Shown in pieces: positions 1 to 10,301 of a stretch of DNA of 64,000 nt (its first letter is position 1; each line of letters opens with the position of its first letter). The position numbers and the translations under genes are program-made. A model generated the notes under the pieces. The model saw only the letters and a list, made by a program, of their open reading frames with translations. It did no database searches and was not told the origin of the DNA. The DNA is from Enterococcus silesiacus (GTDB lineage Bacteria; Bacillota; Bacilli; Lactobacillales; Enterococcaceae): NCBI GenBank assembly GCA_001465115.1, contig CP013614.1, positions 2,170,001-2,234,000 of the forward strand, read 5' to 3'.

Positions 1-104
1 GATAACATTCAAAATGCCTCCCACTCTTAAAGCTCAGCCAGTTAAAATACTCTCTCTCTATTTAGTATAGAGGAAGGACGATCAGATGACAAAGTTCTTG
101 CTTT

Positions 105-758
105 CTACGGTTTAGCTTTTGAAAATGTTTCATCAAAATAGATCAAGGTCTGCAGCTCTGTTGTCAAATCAATGTACTGCACATTCACATTGTGTGGTAC
201 AGTTACGCGATCTGGTGCGAAGTTCAAAATTGCTGTAATTCCTGCATCGACGATTTTATCGATCGCTTCTTGAGCAAATTGACTAGGCACTGTAGAAATT
301 GCAACGGTTACACCTGTACGCTTGACTTCTTCTGCTAGCTTTTCCATAGGCTGAATCATTATGTCATCGACCGATAAACCCACAAGTTCTTCTTCTGTAT
401 CAAATGCACAAACAATATTCAAATTTTCATTTCTTCTGAAATTATTTTTAACCAATGCTTTGCCTAAATTACCACAACCGATCAACGCAATTCGTTTTTC
501 TTCTTTGGTGTTTAAAATATGGCTAAAAACTTCGATCAAATATGGCACATCATAGCCGTAACCGCTACGTCCCAACTCACCTAAGTGAGAAAAATCACGA
601 CGAATAGTTGCAGGCGGTACTTGAATGACATCACTAAATTCTTTTGATTTGATTCGCGTCACTCCAGAGTCCCCTAGCATTTTTAAGTAGCGTAAATACA
701 GTGGCAGTCGTCTCGCAGTTGCTTTGGGCATTGCTTTTTCTTTATGTAATTCTTTCAT
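105..758 (-). CDS. rex: Redox-sensing transcriptional repressor Rex
   Basis: Rex senses the NADH/NAD+ ratio and represses fermentation and NADH-oxidation genes. The N-terminal winged helix is seen in the conserved segment PKATARRLPLYLRYL, and the Rossmann nucleotide-binding motif in ALIGCGNLGKAL. At 217 aa it has the family's usual length. The reading frame opens 15 codons further upstream, but I chose the ATG at 758 because AAGGAGAG lies about 7 nt before it and the protein then begins at the usual MKEL. It is a single gene followed by thiI in the same direction. No Rex operator was looked for outside the gene. The first 104 bases of the window hold no supportable gene. Confidence 0.95.
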   Translation of the reverse strand: MKELHKEKAMPKATARRLPLYLRYLKMLGDSGVTRIKSKEFSDVIQVPPATIRRDFSHLGELGRSGYGYDVPYLIEVFSHILNTKEEKRIALIGCGNLGKALVKNNFRRNENLNIVCAFDTEEELVGLSVDDIMIQPMEKLAEEVKRTGVTVAISTVPSQFAQEAIDKIVDAGITAILNFAPDRVTVPHNVNVQYIDLTTELQTLIYFDETFSKAKP

Positions 759-862
759 TTTCCAGCTCTCCTTGTTACTTATTTCACATATATAGTTTAG
801 CATGCTTCACGACTAGGAGCAACTTCTTTGTGAAATATATAACTGATATTAGAAAAACCTAA

Positions 863-910
863 TAAATAAAAAGAACAGAATCGATAGCGTTATCAAGTCT
901 GTTCTTTCAA
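863..910 (-). terminator. Rho-independent terminator after thiI
   Basis: Inverted arms AAAGAACAGA and TCTGTTCTTT surround a short loop and are followed on the minus strand by a T-rich tract. It lies just past the thiI stop codon and separates thiI from rex. Confidence 0.8.
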
Positions 911-913
911 CTT

Positions 914-2119
914 TTATAGTAAATCAGAAAACTCTTCGTCTTGTTCGCTTACTTCAGTTATTTCACTAACTTTCAAGCCAGCCATTGATCGTGCCATTAA
1001 TCCTTCGATATCTAGACGTGCTTCATACGCTTGAGCTTTATCTAGTTTTGGTCTCGTTTTTGGTTGCGGCGGAGCAAATATCGTACAGCAATCTTCAAAT
1101 GGTTGGATCGCTAATTCAAATGTATCAATTTTTTCAGCAATCTCGATGATTTCACCTTTATCCATCGAAACAACTGGGCGAATGATTGGAGTGGTTGTCA
1201 CCTCATTGATGGCCACCATGCTTTGTAGCGTTTGTGAAGCAACCTGTCCCAACGATTCACCATTGATGATCACTAAGCCTTTTCTTAATTCACGGATTGC
1301 ATCTGCTAGACGAAGCATCATTCGACGAGTAACTGTCATTAGATATCCTTCTGGTACAACTCTTTTGATTTCTTCTTGAATCTCTGTGAACGGTACTTCG
1401 ATAAATTGAATACTGCCAGCATAAGGCGCAATTTTAGCAGCTAAATCTTTTGCCTTTTGTAATGCTTGTTCGCTTGTATAAGGCGGACTAGCAAAATGAA
1501 CAGCTTCAACTTCTACTCCACGTTTCATTGACAAGTAACCTGCCACAGGTGAATCAATTCCGCCAGAAAGCATCAACATGCCACGACCACTCGTACCAAC
1601 AGGTAATCCACCAGCACCACGAATCGTTTCATAGGAAAGATAGGCTCCTTCTTTGCGAATTTCCACGCGAATCTCGATATTTGGTTTTTTCATTTGTACA
1701 GCTATTTCAGGGAATACTTCAAAAACTGCCCCTCCAAGTTCCCGATTCAATTCGTTCGTATCCAATTCAAAGCTATGGTCAGAACGTTTAGAAGTGATTT
1801 TGAACGTTTGGCCAGGCTGATAAGCAGATTTGATGATGGTTTGAACCATTTCACGAATGGCCGGCATTGTTTTTTCTACACGGACACTTGGAGAAAAATT
1901 TTGAATACCAAAGACTTTTTCTAACTTAGGTAAGATTTGAGCACTGTCTTCCCCATTTAATAATAGATGCATCCGATCTCGGTCAGCATGGATTTTGACA
2001 GCAGGAAAATCGCCAAGTACTCTTTTGACGTTTTGGGCTAATTGGGAAATAAATAATTTTCTATTTTTTCCTTTTGTTGAAAGCTCGCCATAGCGAACCA
2101 TAATTTCAGTATATTTCAC
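914..2119 (-). CDS. thiI: tRNA 4-thiouridine synthase / sulfurtransferase ThiI
   Basis: ThiI adenylates uridine 8 of tRNA and inserts sulfur taken from a cysteine desulfurase; in some bacteria it also serves thiazole synthesis. The protein has 401 aa with an N-terminal ferredoxin-like region and a THUMP domain (about residues 60-165). A PP-loop SGGIDS motif sits at 185-190, followed by the AANH catalytic domain. There is no C-terminal rhodanese domain, as usual in Bacilli. The start is GTG behind AAAGGA. The cysteine desulfurase gene lies directly upstream in the same direction, the pairing known as nifZ-thiI in Bacillus, so sulfur relay between the two products is likely. Confidence 0.95.
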   Translation of the reverse strand: MKYTEIMVRYGELSTKGKNRKLFISQLAQNVKRVLGDFPAVKIHADRDRMHLLLNGEDSAQILPKLEKVFGIQNFSPSVRVEKTMPAIREMVQTIIKSAYQPGQTFKITSKRSDHSFELDTNELNRELGGAVFEVFPEIAVQMKKPNIEIRVEIRKEGAYLSYETIRGAGGLPVGTSGRGMLMLSGGIDSPVAGYLSMKRGVEVEAVHFASPPYTSEQALQKAKDLAAKIAPYAGSIQFIEVPFTEIQEEIKRVVPEGYLMTVTRRMMLRLADAIRELRKGLVIINGESLGQVASQTLQSMVAINEVTTTPIIRPVVSMDKGEIIEIAEKIDTFELAIQPFEDCCTIFAPPQPKTRPKLDKAQAYEARLDIEGLMARSMAGLKVSEITEVSEQDEEFSDLL

Positions 2120-2246
2120 AATTTTTCAATCCTTTTCTATAAAACTTGATTTTTTGAATTTCGCTTAGCAAGTCGTTCAATTTCTCTATAATAACCAGTT
2201 ATTCTTATTCATGAGCTGATGCACAATTTCGATTAAATTGGATAAC

Positions 2247-3395
2247 TCATCCATTTAATACCAAAAATTTTTTATACAGTTGATTGAAAATAATCATAAA
2301 TTGTTCTGCTTCTGCAATCGTGTTGCTTTCATCAAGGCTGACACGGATAGCAGAGGTCGCTAATGCGTCTGGAACTTTCATCGCATGTAAGGTGCTACTT
2401 GCCAATTTTTTTCGGCTAGAGCAAGCGCTGGTCGTTGATGTATAAATTTGTTTTTCTTCTAAGGCATGTACCAGTACTTCTCCACGGATCCCTTTTAATG
2501 CAAAGCATAAAATATGAGGCGCAAAATCCATCGTTTCTTTTGAAAATACTGTCACGTTAGCATATTCTTGTAAGGCTTCAATCAAATAACGGCGAATGGT
2601 TGCAGTGTGCTCTGGCTTTTCTATTTTTTTATCCATATACAAACGTAAAGCTTTCGCCATCGAAACAATCCCAGCCACATTTTCAGTGCCGCTTCTTTGA
2701 TCACTTTCTTGCCCTCCGCCATTCAGTAAAGATGTTAACTTTCGACCATGCTTCCAGTAAATAAACCCAACACCACGTGGTCCATGAAATTTATGGGCAG
2801 AAAATGTAGCGAAATCCACTCGCGGTGTCAGCCATTGCTCCTGGCTAATTTTCCCAATAGCCTGAACAGCATCTACATGAAAATGAATCGTTGGATGATC
2901 TGCTAAACAATCGCTGATTGCTTGAATTGGCTGGATCGATCCTATTTCATTATTGACAGCCATAACAGAAACAAGAATCGTATCTTTACGAATCAATTTG
3001 GCTAGCTCATCGACTTTTACAAAACCACGTTCATCAACAGGAGCGATTGATAGCTCAAAACCATTTTCTGCAAGTTGTCTTGCCGTTTCAGAAACCGCTG
3101 GGTGCTCAATATCTGAAATGATAATATGACGACCAAACGCTTTTTTCTCCAAAGCTGTTCCTTTTAAAATCCAATTATCACCTTCGGTACCCCCGCTCGT
3201 AAAATAAATTTCATTTGACTTTACTTGAATCAAATCAGCAATTTGCTTACGTGCTTGTTCCAGTAAACGATTCGCCTGATTCCCTAAATCATGTAGACTA
3301 GAAGGATTACCAATAATTCGCTGACTTACTTTTATATAAGTATCTAATGCTTGGGGATAAATTGGTGTTGTTGCACTGTTATCGAAATAGATCAT
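2247..3395 (-). CDS. Cysteine desulfurase (IscS/NifS family)
   Basis: This PLP enzyme takes sulfur from cysteine and passes it on as a persulfide. The PLP lysine is K202 in SAHKFHGPRG and the catalytic cysteine is C325 in TTSACSS. The N-terminal DNSATT and the HVDAVQ strand are typical class V aminotransferase features. At 382 aa it has full family length. It lies immediately upstream of thiI on the same strand, so it is probably the dedicated sulfur donor for ThiI rather than the general Fe-S (SUF) desulfurase. AGAGGG precedes the ATG. Confidence 0.93.
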   Translation of the reverse strand: MIYFDNSATTPIYPQALDTYIKVSQRIIGNPSSLHDLGNQANRLLEQARKQIADLIQVKSNEIYFTSGGTEGDNWILKGTALEKKAFGRHIIISDIEHPAVSETARQLAENGFELSIAPVDERGFVKVDELAKLIRKDTILVSVMAVNNEIGSIQPIQAISDCLADHPTIHFHVDAVQAIGKISQEQWLTPRVDFATFSAHKFHGPRGVGFIYWKHGRKLTSLLNGGGQESDQRSGTENVAGIVSMAKALRLYMDKKIEKPEHTATIRRYLIEALQEYANVTVFSKETMDFAPHILCFALKGIRGEVLVHALEEKQIYTSTTSACSSRKKLASSTLHAMKVPDALATSAIRVSLDESNTIAEAEQFMIIFNQLYKKFLVLNG

Positions 3396-3459
3396 CTAAA
3401 AACCCTCTTCTTTTGAAATTCTTTCCTATTATATACTTTCTAATTATGTAGTTCAACTA

Positions 3460-3515
3460 ACAAAAAAATAAAAAGGTGGGTAGTACAAAACTCTATAAGT
3501 TTTGCTCTACCCACT
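3460..3515 (-). terminator. Terminator after ezrA
   Basis: GTGGGTAG and CTACCCAC arms with an inner AAAACT/AGTTTT extension form a long stem. On the minus strand the stem is followed by CTTTTTATTTTTTT. It lies between ezrA and the desulfurase gene. Confidence 0.8.
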
Positions 3516-3534
3516 CAAAATTTAAGTAAACTAC

Positions 3535-3575
3535 ATGAAAGAAGCAACTCCTTCGGAACTATGCGCTTCTTTCAT
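3535..3575 (+). repeat. Second intergenic hairpin with CCTTCGGA loop
   Basis: Perfect 11-bp arms ATGAAAGAAGC (3535-3545) and GCTTCTTTCAT (3565-3575) lie just downstream of ezrA. The loop contains CCTTCGGA. The same GAAGCAA..CCTTCGGA core occurs in the 184-bp repeats at 48923 and 54936, so this may be a shorter relative of that element. Function is unknown. Confidence 0.45.
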
Positions 3576-3586
3576 AGCCTCTAATT

Positions 3587-5308
3587 TTAAATCGCATCAA
3601 GATTTTTAAAATAAAAATCTTCGATTCTTCTAAATGCTCCTGGCTCCACTCGTTCAAGTGCAGTGCCAATCTCATCTAAAGCATCTTGATATCTGTATTC
3701 TTTTGAGAATAGCTCTAAACTATTTTCCATTGCCACACGAATTGCTTCATGTGTATGGCGGTAACGATTCGCATATTGCATCATTTGTTCTGTTAATGCT
3801 GCTGAGTTTACCAAGTCTTTTGTCTTTTTATCAAGTAGCTCTAGATCTTCATTACAAAGATCTGATAACTTTTTGATTTCTTCCATATTGATTCGGATTC
3901 TATTCAAAGCTTTGCTTAATTCTTCGATACGATCTGTAGCTACAAAGAAAAATTCTAAGTAGTCTGCTGGCAATCCTGGTAAACGTTGTTTTTCAACATA
4001 ACGTTTGATGTTGCGTAAGCGGAAATCATACTGATCAACTTTTTCTTGAGCAGCTTTTTCACCTTTACGTAAATCTTTCAATGAATCATCAATTTCAACT
4101 TGTTGATTTTCAATGTCATCTAGGATTTTATAACAATCCTTAAAGAATGCTTGAACTTCTGAAAAAGGAATTGTGTGTTCTTTTAATTTCGGTTCGAAAT
4201 CTTCATAACGACGAATCAGTTCTTCGATCTCTGTTTGGAACCCTCTTGAACGACCTAGTTCATTGTGATTCAATGTGTAACTTTGTGAGGTATGATCAAG
4301 TTCAATCATTAACTGACGATTGTTTTTCAAAGCATGCGCAATATAGTCACCAACAACTTTATGATTTGTCAGTACATATTTTTTAGCGTTGATTTCACGT
4401 TCCATGATTTCGTATAATGCATCGATTGCATTAGCAGTATCACGATTGGCTACCTCAACTGCATCGACTTCCGTCTTCTCTAAATCGACTGTCGAATTTT
4501 TCACACGTTTTTGAACGCGTCTTAATTCATCTTCAAAATTCTTTTCTGGGAAAACATAGTGATCTGCAAGCAGACGCTTGTATCCTTCTTCAATCTCTTT
4601 TAATTGATCTGGGAAGGTACGGTTCAATTCATCGTACAGCGGTGGAATTCGTTTCATCACATCATCTAATTCATAGGTATGACGTTCAGCATTTTCCAAA
4701 ACCTCACGCGCTTCGATTGGATCCCCAGAAGTATTCAATGTTACAAACTGAGTAAATTCAATCTCGATATTTTTGATTTGTTTTTGTAATTCAGGATAAG
4801 CTGAACCAAATTCTGATTTTTCGTCATGAAGTAATTTACTGATCTCTTCGTATACATCTAAAGCTTTTTGTACTTCAAGTGAATTACGTTCTTCACTTTC
4901 ACGCAGTTCTTTTAAACCATTACGAATGATTTCAACTTCTGATTCCATCTCAGTCATTGTCTCATCGGCTTCAGCAACTGCTTTTTTCGCTTTCATAAAA
5001 CGGAAGGTTTCATTTAAATTTTCGACTTCAAAAATCTGACTTTCTAACTCTGCAAAAGAACGAGTAGAAATCTCGGTCCAACGCTGATTCCATTCTCTAA
5101 ACGTATTCTGACTTTGCCCGACCATGTGCATCTTTTTGACATCATCGACCTCTTCAATCACCGGCAAGTCGAACAGTTCTTCTTTCCTCTTTTCCAGATC
5201 ATCGAGTTTCATTTGATTTTTCTTTCTCATAAAATAACCAACTAAATACAAAACTGCTGCGATGATTATTATAGCTAAAACTACGATAATGATCAGATTA
5301 TTCTTCAT
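3587..5308 (-). CDS. ezrA: Septation ring formation regulator EzrA
   Basis: EzrA is a membrane-anchored, spectrin-like coiled-coil protein that restrains FtsZ ring assembly and links the divisome to wall synthesis. The 573-aa protein has one N-terminal membrane segment (about residues 4-26) followed by a basic RKK. The rest is long, charged helical repeats rich in E, K and L. Length and layout match the family. The ATG start is preceded by GGAACC, a modest ribosome site. The 229 bp upstream, up to the HAD gene, show no other feature. Confidence 0.94.
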   Translation of the reverse strand: MKNNLIIIVVLAIIIIAAVLYLVGYFMRKKNQMKLDDLEKRKEELFDLPVIEEVDDVKKMHMVGQSQNTFREWNQRWTEISTRSFAELESQIFEVENLNETFRFMKAKKAVAEADETMTEMESEVEIIRNGLKELRESEERNSLEVQKALDVYEEISKLLHDEKSEFGSAYPELQKQIKNIEIEFTQFVTLNTSGDPIEAREVLENAERHTYELDDVMKRIPPLYDELNRTFPDQLKEIEEGYKRLLADHYVFPEKNFEDELRRVQKRVKNSTVDLEKTEVDAVEVANRDTANAIDALYEIMEREINAKKYVLTNHKVVGDYIAHALKNNRQLMIELDHTSQSYTLNHNELGRSRGFQTEIEELIRRYEDFEPKLKEHTIPFSEVQAFFKDCYKILDDIENQQVEIDDSLKDLRKGEKAAQEKVDQYDFRLRNIKRYVEKQRLPGLPADYLEFFFVATDRIEELSKALNRIRINMEEIKKLSDLCNEDLELLDKKTKDLVNSAALTEQMMQYANRYRHTHEAIRVAMENSLELFSKEYRYQDALDEIGTALERVEPGAFRRIEDFYFKNLDAI

Positions 5309-5537
5309 CCATGGTTCCTCCGTTTATTAGTCCATATATGATATGCAACTGCTGATAAATAACAAAAATGCCTTTATCTGCAACCACAATATTCTCTTAT
5401 CTACTTAAATTCTCTTAAAAACACCTACAGAAAATTATATCACAAACCACTCAATCAAGCACTAACAATTTGTAATTTTTCAAGAAATGTTTTGACTTTG
5501 TAATATTGTAACAAATCATTGTCGATCATTAGCTAGT

Positions 5538-6203
5538 TTAACCGATTTTCTCTGCTTTTTGCAACTTTTTGCACACATCACTTAAAGTATCCAGTTGGAC
5601 ATCTGCCAATTGCTGATCCATTCCAAAGCGCGTATCTTTCAAGGCCCACACTGTAATACCTGCATCATGCGCTGAACGAATCCCTTTTTCAGAGTCTTCT
5701 ATCGCTAAACATTGCTTAGGCTCAAGTCCTAATTCTTGAACTGTATAAGTATAAATCTCTGGCGCTGGTTTGCTTTTTTTAAATTGTGTGCCACTTATGA
5801 CGATATCAAAATAGCTTGCTAATTGGCCTGCTTTTAGCACTTCTTGGATCATATCCATTGTTGATGATGAAGCTAAACCGATTTTAACGCCTTTTCTTTT
5901 AAGAAACTGTAGCACTCGTTTTGCATCTGGATCGATCAGCTCACTGTAATCAATAGGATGCTCGATTTTATATTGGAGATATTTTTCATTTAAGAAAGCT
6001 TCATCATGGGTCGTATCGTTTACTTCAAGTATCAGCTCCCATAAACTGCGCATATCGGCTCCAACAAATAAAGGGATTGGAATCTGTTCAATCGATAAAT
6101 CATACTCTTTTAAAAATGCTTTTCTGCGTTGATAATAAAACTCTTCACTATCGACCAACACGCCGTCCATATCAAAAATGATTCCTTCATATCTTGGGGT
6201 CAT
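5538..6203 (-). CDS. HAD hydrolase, beta-phosphoglucomutase-like
   Basis: A 221-aa HAD subfamily IA protein. The nucleophile motif is DMDGVLVDSE with D11 and D13. Motif II is GLASSS, a lysine lies in FKKSKPAPEIY, and motif IV is AIEDSEKGI. The ASSS and KPAP signatures resemble beta-phosphoglucomutase and sugar-phosphate phosphatases, but the substrate cannot be read from sequence. It stands alone, divergent from the aspartate kinase gene, so the neighbours give no substrate clue. Confidence 0.85.
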   Translation of the reverse strand: MTPRYEGIIFDMDGVLVDSEEFYYQRRKAFLKEYDLSIEQIPIPLFVGADMRSLWELILEVNDTTHDEAFLNEKYLQYKIEHPIDYSELIDPDAKRVLQFLKRKGVKIGLASSSTMDMIQEVLKAGQLASYFDIVISGTQFKKSKPAPEIYTYTVQELGLEPKQCLAIEDSEKGIRSAHDAGITVWALKDTRFGMDQQLADVQLDTLSDVCKKLQKAEKIG

Positions 6204-6399
6204 TTTGGTACTCCTTTTTTTTGACTATTCTTATTCAGCTCTACCAGTCTAACAAAAGTTTGAAAAAAAATGAAGAAATTTGTTGAAAAATAACTGAAAA
6301 GTATGAATTATTGTCATTTTTACGGTTGCTTTTCTGCGCATATTTCGGTATTCTTTTACTATTATAATGAAAAATCTATTAAAATTAGGAGTGAAAAAA

Positions 6400-7752
6400 G
6401 TGAAAGTCACAAAATTTGGCGGCAGCTCGCTGGCATCCGCTACACAATTAGAGAAAGTTTTACACATCGTAAAAGAAGACACTTCACGAAAGTTTGTGGT
6501 TGTTTCAGCTCCTGGTAAGCGTTCTTCTGAAGATATCAAGGTAACGGATTTACTAATTTCCTACTATAATCGGTATTTAAATAATGAAAATACTACTGAA
6601 ATCATCGGAAAAATTGTGCGTCGCTATGAAGCCATTTTAGATGATCTTGGTCTAACAAAAGAAGTTTTAAACGATATTCAACAAGCCATTCAACAACTGT
6701 CTACTTTGTCTAAAGATAATAACCCACATCTACTTGATGCTTTTTTAGCCAGTGGTGAGGATAATAATGCTAAATTAGTTGCTGCTTTCTTTCAACAGCG
6801 AGGGCTAAATGCCCGTTACACCAATCCAAAGGATATTGGAATCATCGTTTCAGATGAACCGGGCAACGCACGAATTTTGCCTTCTTCCGCTAAAAAGATC
6901 AATCAGTTTAAAACAACAGAAGAAATTCTAGTGATTCCAGGCTTTTTTGGGTTTACAGAAGCTGGAGACATTTGTACATTTTCCAGAGGCGGATCAGATA
7001 TCACGGGTTCGATCGTTGCAGCAGGTGTAGAAGCTGATATTTATGAAAACTTTACTGACGTCAATGGTATTTTCGTTGCTCATCCCGGAATCATTCATGA
7101 ACCACGAACAATTAAAGAACTAACCTATCGAGAAATGCGGGAATTAGCGTACGCTGGATTTGCAGTGTTGCATGATGAAGCTTTGATGCCTGCATACCGT
7201 GCTAATATTCCAGTAGTCATCAAAAATACGAATAATCCTGAACATCCTGGTACATTGATTACAACTTCAAGAACCGTTAAACACGATCCTGTTGTCGGAA
7301 TTGCTAGTGATCAAGGGTTTGCCAGTATTTATATTAGTAAGTATCTAATGAATAGAGAGTTAGGTTTTGGCCGCCGGTTACTGCAAATTCTTGAAGAGTT
7401 AGGGCTTAGCTATGAACATATGCCATCTGGGATCGATGATATTTCCATTATTTTAAGGGAACGTCAATTAACGATCGAAATCGAAGAAGAATTGATGAAA
7501 CGCTTAGAACTTGAACTTGAACCTGATGAGTTGCGGATCACGCATGGTTTATCGATGTTAATGGTCGTCGGCGAAGGCATGCGCCAACGAATTGGGGTTA
7601 TGGCTGATAGTACTGCAGCTTTAGCATTCAATAAAATAAATTTGGAAATGATCAACCAAGGATCTTCTGAGGTCAGTATTATGTTTGGCATTCAAGAGAA
7701 TCAGGAGAAAAAAGCGATCCAAGCCTTGTATAAAACCTTTTTTGAAGATTAA
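6400..7752 (+). CDS. Aspartate kinase
   Basis: The first step of the aspartate pathway, ATP-dependent phosphorylation of L-aspartate. The N-terminus MKVTKFGGSSLAS is the kinase signature and the C-terminal third holds paired ACT domains, the usual site of amino-acid feedback. I chose the GTG at 6400 because AGGAG ends 8 nt before it; this gives 450 aa. Upstream (6363-6368) is a TATAAT with no clear -35 box. No lysine riboswitch or T-box was recognised in the short upstream region. It is a monocistronic gene with its own terminator. Confidence 0.93.
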   Translation: MKVTKFGGSSLASATQLEKVLHIVKEDTSRKFVVVSAPGKRSSEDIKVTDLLISYYNRYLNNENTTEIIGKIVRRYEAILDDLGLTKEVLNDIQQAIQQLSTLSKDNNPHLLDAFLASGEDNNAKLVAAFFQQRGLNARYTNPKDIGIIVSDEPGNARILPSSAKKINQFKTTEEILVIPGFFGFTEAGDICTFSRGGSDITGSIVAAGVEADIYENFTDVNGIFVAHPGIIHEPRTIKELTYREMRELAYAGFAVLHDEALMPAYRANIPVVIKNTNNPEHPGTLITTSRTVKHDPVVGIASDQGFASIYISKYLMNRELGFGRRLLQILEELGLSYEHMPSGIDDISIILRERQLTIEIEEELMKRLELELEPDELRITHGLSMLMVVGEGMRQRIGVMADSTAALAFNKINLEMINQGSSEVSIMFGIQENQEKKAIQALYKTFFED

Positions 7753-7759
7753 ACAACTA

Positions 7760-7806
7760 GAAAAACACAGAAAACCCCAGCTGGGTGTTTTTCTGTGTTT
7801 TTTTTA
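7760..7806 (+). terminator. Terminator after aspartate kinase
   Basis: AAAACACAGAAAA..CCC and the matching GGG..TTTTTCTGTGTTTT arms form a strong stem that ends in a run of T. It lies directly after the aspartate kinase stop. Confidence 0.85.
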
Positions 7807-7882
7807 AAGAAAGCATTCTCATCATGAAAAGACTGGGGTACAATAAAAATAAGCTACTAAATAAGTAAAGGTGGGAAACAAT

Positions 7883-8647
7883 GTGATCGAATTGACAGGC
7901 GTTAGTAAAAACTATGGCACAAAACAAGCATTAAAAGAACTTAATCTAACCATTAAACAAGGCGAGATTTTTGGATTTCTTGGACATAATGGTGCTGGGA
8001 AATCAACAACAATTAAAAGCTTGGTAAGCATCATCCAACCTTCCAGTGGCTCTATTACAGTTGACGGTATGGAATTATCAGAAAATCGGCAAGTAATCAA
8101 GCAAAAAATCGCTTATGTTCCTGACACGCCCGATATCTTTTTGCAGTTAACCGCAGGCGAATATTGGGATTTGATCGGTGCGGCTTATGAACTTGACGCA
8201 ACACAAAAACAAAATCGTTTGAGCGAGTTGGCTTCTTTATTTGATATGTTGAGTCATCAAGATGAAACGTTGGCTAGTTTTTCTCATGGTATGCGGCAAA
8301 AAACGATTATTATCGGCGCATTATTACCTGATCCTGATATTTGGATCTTAGATGAACCGCTACAAGGCTTAGATCCTCAAGCAGCTTTTGACTTGAAACA
8401 AATGATGAAAGCCCATGCGGCAAAAGGGAAAACGGTTATTTTCTCAACCCATGCCTTAGATATAGCGCAGCAGTTATGTGATCAATTGGCGATTCTTAAG
8501 AAAGGTGAACTTATCTACAATGGTTCTGTCGATGAGTTATTGGCGCAATCACCCAATGAATCTTTAGAAGGCATTTATTTGAAGATGGCTGGCCGTCAAT
8601 CGGATGCGCAATTAATTGAGCGTATTGAAGGTGACGCGAATGAATAA
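7883..8647 (+). CDS. ABC transporter ATP-binding protein
   Basis: An ABC ATPase of 254 aa. It shows Walker A GHNGAGKST, a signature-region variant SFSHGMRQK, Walker B WILDEPLQGLD and the H-loop STHALD. The GTG at 7883 was chosen because AAAGGTGGG ends 7 nt before it; the longer frame from 7871 would bury this site. The gene overlaps the permease gene by 8 nt, so the two form one translationally coupled exporter. Architecture resembles the ABC-2 exporter class of Bacilli (Ecs or Ytr-like). The substrate is unknown. Confidence 0.9.
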   Translation: MIELTGVSKNYGTKQALKELNLTIKQGEIFGFLGHNGAGKSTTIKSLVSIIQPSSGSITVDGMELSENRQVIKQKIAYVPDTPDIFLQLTAGEYWDLIGAAYELDATQKQNRLSELASLFDMLSHQDETLASFSHGMRQKTIIIGALLPDPDIWILDEPLQGLDPQAAFDLKQMMKAHAAKGKTVIFSTHALDIAQQLCDQLAILKKGELIYNGSVDELLAQSPNESLEGIYLKMAGRQSDAQLIERIEGDANE

Positions 8648-10223
8648 AACACAATTACTTGAATTAACACGGGTCAACTTGCGATATGCCAGTCCTCAAG
8701 TAACAGATCGAGCGCGAAGAAAGGGCAAAAGTGGAAAAGCCCTGACACGAGCCTTGATCAATCAGTATTTACTTTCTGGTGTTTTATTTTTATTTATCTA
8801 TGGTGTAACGATGTTTCTTATCGATTTTAGTCAGATGCCTGGTTTCTTCACTTATTATGTGGCCTTATTTAGTATCTTAGCCTTTTCACAAGGGATTTCA
8901 GTTATTTATAACGTCTTCTTTGAAAGCCAGGACTTGCCGGCTTATTTACCCCTGCCCTTTAAACAAAGTATGATTTTTACTGCAAAGATTTTGGTTGTTG
9001 CTTTGACTGTCACACCTTTTGTTTTCCCAATGTTTGTCGTGTTCTTACTAACTGGCTGGCGAGCAGGGATTTTCTTACCCTTGACTATTATTTTAGCGCT
9101 CTTGCTTTTTTTATTCGTTTTAGCTATCGTCTTTGCGGTTTGTTGTTTAATTGTGTTTGGCTTGACTCGAACGAAATTTTTCAAACAGCACAAAAAAGTA
9201 GTGACTAGTTTGTTGTTAGGGATTTCAATGACGATTGCGATTGTGGGAATTATTTTTATGAATGGGCAAAGTTCTTATTCTGAAACTGGTCAAATGGATC
9301 GTTACCCGATTGCCATCTTATTACCGCTATTTCATATTGTATCTGAACCTTTTTCTACATCTGGACTACTTAGTTTGGCTGGCTTGTTCGGTATCTTGCT
9401 ACTATTAATGTTAGCAATTAAGAGAATGATTTTACCAAAACTCTATGAACAACTAACCGATGCAACAACTGCCAAAGGAGCTCAACGTCGAAAACATAAG
9501 ACAGCTCAAACCTTGGGCCAATTACTGATAAGTTATAATACGCAATTATTGAAAGAACCCAACTTAATTATGCAAGTATTGTCAAATTCTTTACTGATGC
9601 CACTGATTTTCATCGTAACATTTGCAATCGGCGGTTCCTTGGATTTAAGTCATATCGATTTTCGTTTTATTGGTGTGGTCTTTTTAACTGGAGTTGCTTT
9701 AGCTTGCATGACGGTTAATCAGACTTCTTTTATTAGTAATATGATTTCTCTTGATCAAGAAAATTTTAATTTTGTACAGACTCTACCTATTTCAATGTCT
9801 AAATATATGAAACAAAAATTTCTCATTGGTGTAATCATTCAATTTATATTAACTGGTGGTATTGCTTTGATTGGAGGTATTCTATTCCGATTACCAATTC
9901 TATATATTATAATTTTATTGACCGGCTCATTGTTCGGTAATTATCTACTTTGTTTACATTTTTTCGCTAGAGATTATCGCTTTATCTTGTTAGATTGGAC
10001 AAGTATCAATCAATTGTTTACACGTGGCTCTGGAAGTGTAGGGTTAGTATTTACAATGATAGCATCTATTTTTATATGCTTGATTCTTTTGGGAGTTTAC
10101 AGTTTCGCTGCAATGACTTTACCATTTTGGCCACTTAATTTAAGTGTTTTAGCAATCATAATAATTCTAAGCTTTCTATGGATACGGCATTTTCAAAAAA
10201 CATTTTGGGATTCGTTCAATTAA
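8640..10223 (+). CDS. ABC transporter permease, large ABC-2 type
   Basis: A 527-aa integral membrane protein with about twelve hydrophobic segments, split by a basic hydrophilic loop near residues 285-305 (RRKHK). It starts at the ATG at 8640 behind GAAGGTGA, inside the end of the ATPase gene. The open frame runs 8 codons further upstream without a ribosome site. It is presumably the membrane half of a homodimeric exporter with the upstream ATPase. Nothing here points to a substrate. It is not a lantibiotic immunity gene by position, since the lan cluster lies 15 kb away. Confidence 0.88.
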   Translation: MNKTQLLELTRVNLRYASPQVTDRARRKGKSGKALTRALINQYLLSGVLFLFIYGVTMFLIDFSQMPGFFTYYVALFSILAFSQGISVIYNVFFESQDLPAYLPLPFKQSMIFTAKILVVALTVTPFVFPMFVVFLLTGWRAGIFLPLTIILALLLFLFVLAIVFAVCCLIVFGLTRTKFFKQHKKVVTSLLLGISMTIAIVGIIFMNGQSSYSETGQMDRYPIAILLPLFHIVSEPFSTSGLLSLAGLFGILLLLMLAIKRMILPKLYEQLTDATTAKGAQRRKHKTAQTLGQLLISYNTQLLKEPNLIMQVLSNSLLMPLIFIVTFAIGGSLDLSHIDFRFIGVVFLTGVALACMTVNQTSFISNMISLDQENFNFVQTLPISMSKYMKQKFLIGVIIQFILTGGIALIGGILFRLPILYIIILLTGSLFGNYLLCLHFFARDYRFILLDWTSINQLFTRGSGSVGLVFTMIASIFICLILLGVYSFAAMTLPFWPLNLSVLAIIIILSFLWIRHFQKTFWDSFN

Positions 10224-10239
10224 AACTGAATACACGTTA

Positions 10240-10296
10240 AGAGAGTGGGAGAATTTTCAGAAAAAATCTAAAAATCCTCCCACTCTCTATCTTTTT
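10240..10296 (+). terminator. Terminator after ABC permease
   Basis: Arms AGAGAGTGGGAG (from 10240) and CTCCCACTCTCT (to 10288) with ATCTTTTT following on the plus strand. It lies between the convergent permease and adhesin genes. The minus strand lacks a good T tract. Confidence 0.8.
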
Positions 10297-10301
10297 ATCA
10301 T

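Noticed and set aside
6204..6399. Lysine riboswitch or T-box upstream of aspartate kinase
   Set aside because: The leader is short and lacks the conserved elements and a terminator.
7883..10223. ABC transporter as lantibiotic immunity (LanFEG)
   Set aside because: It lies 15 kb away beyond unrelated core genes and has one large permease rather than the LanE/LanG pair.
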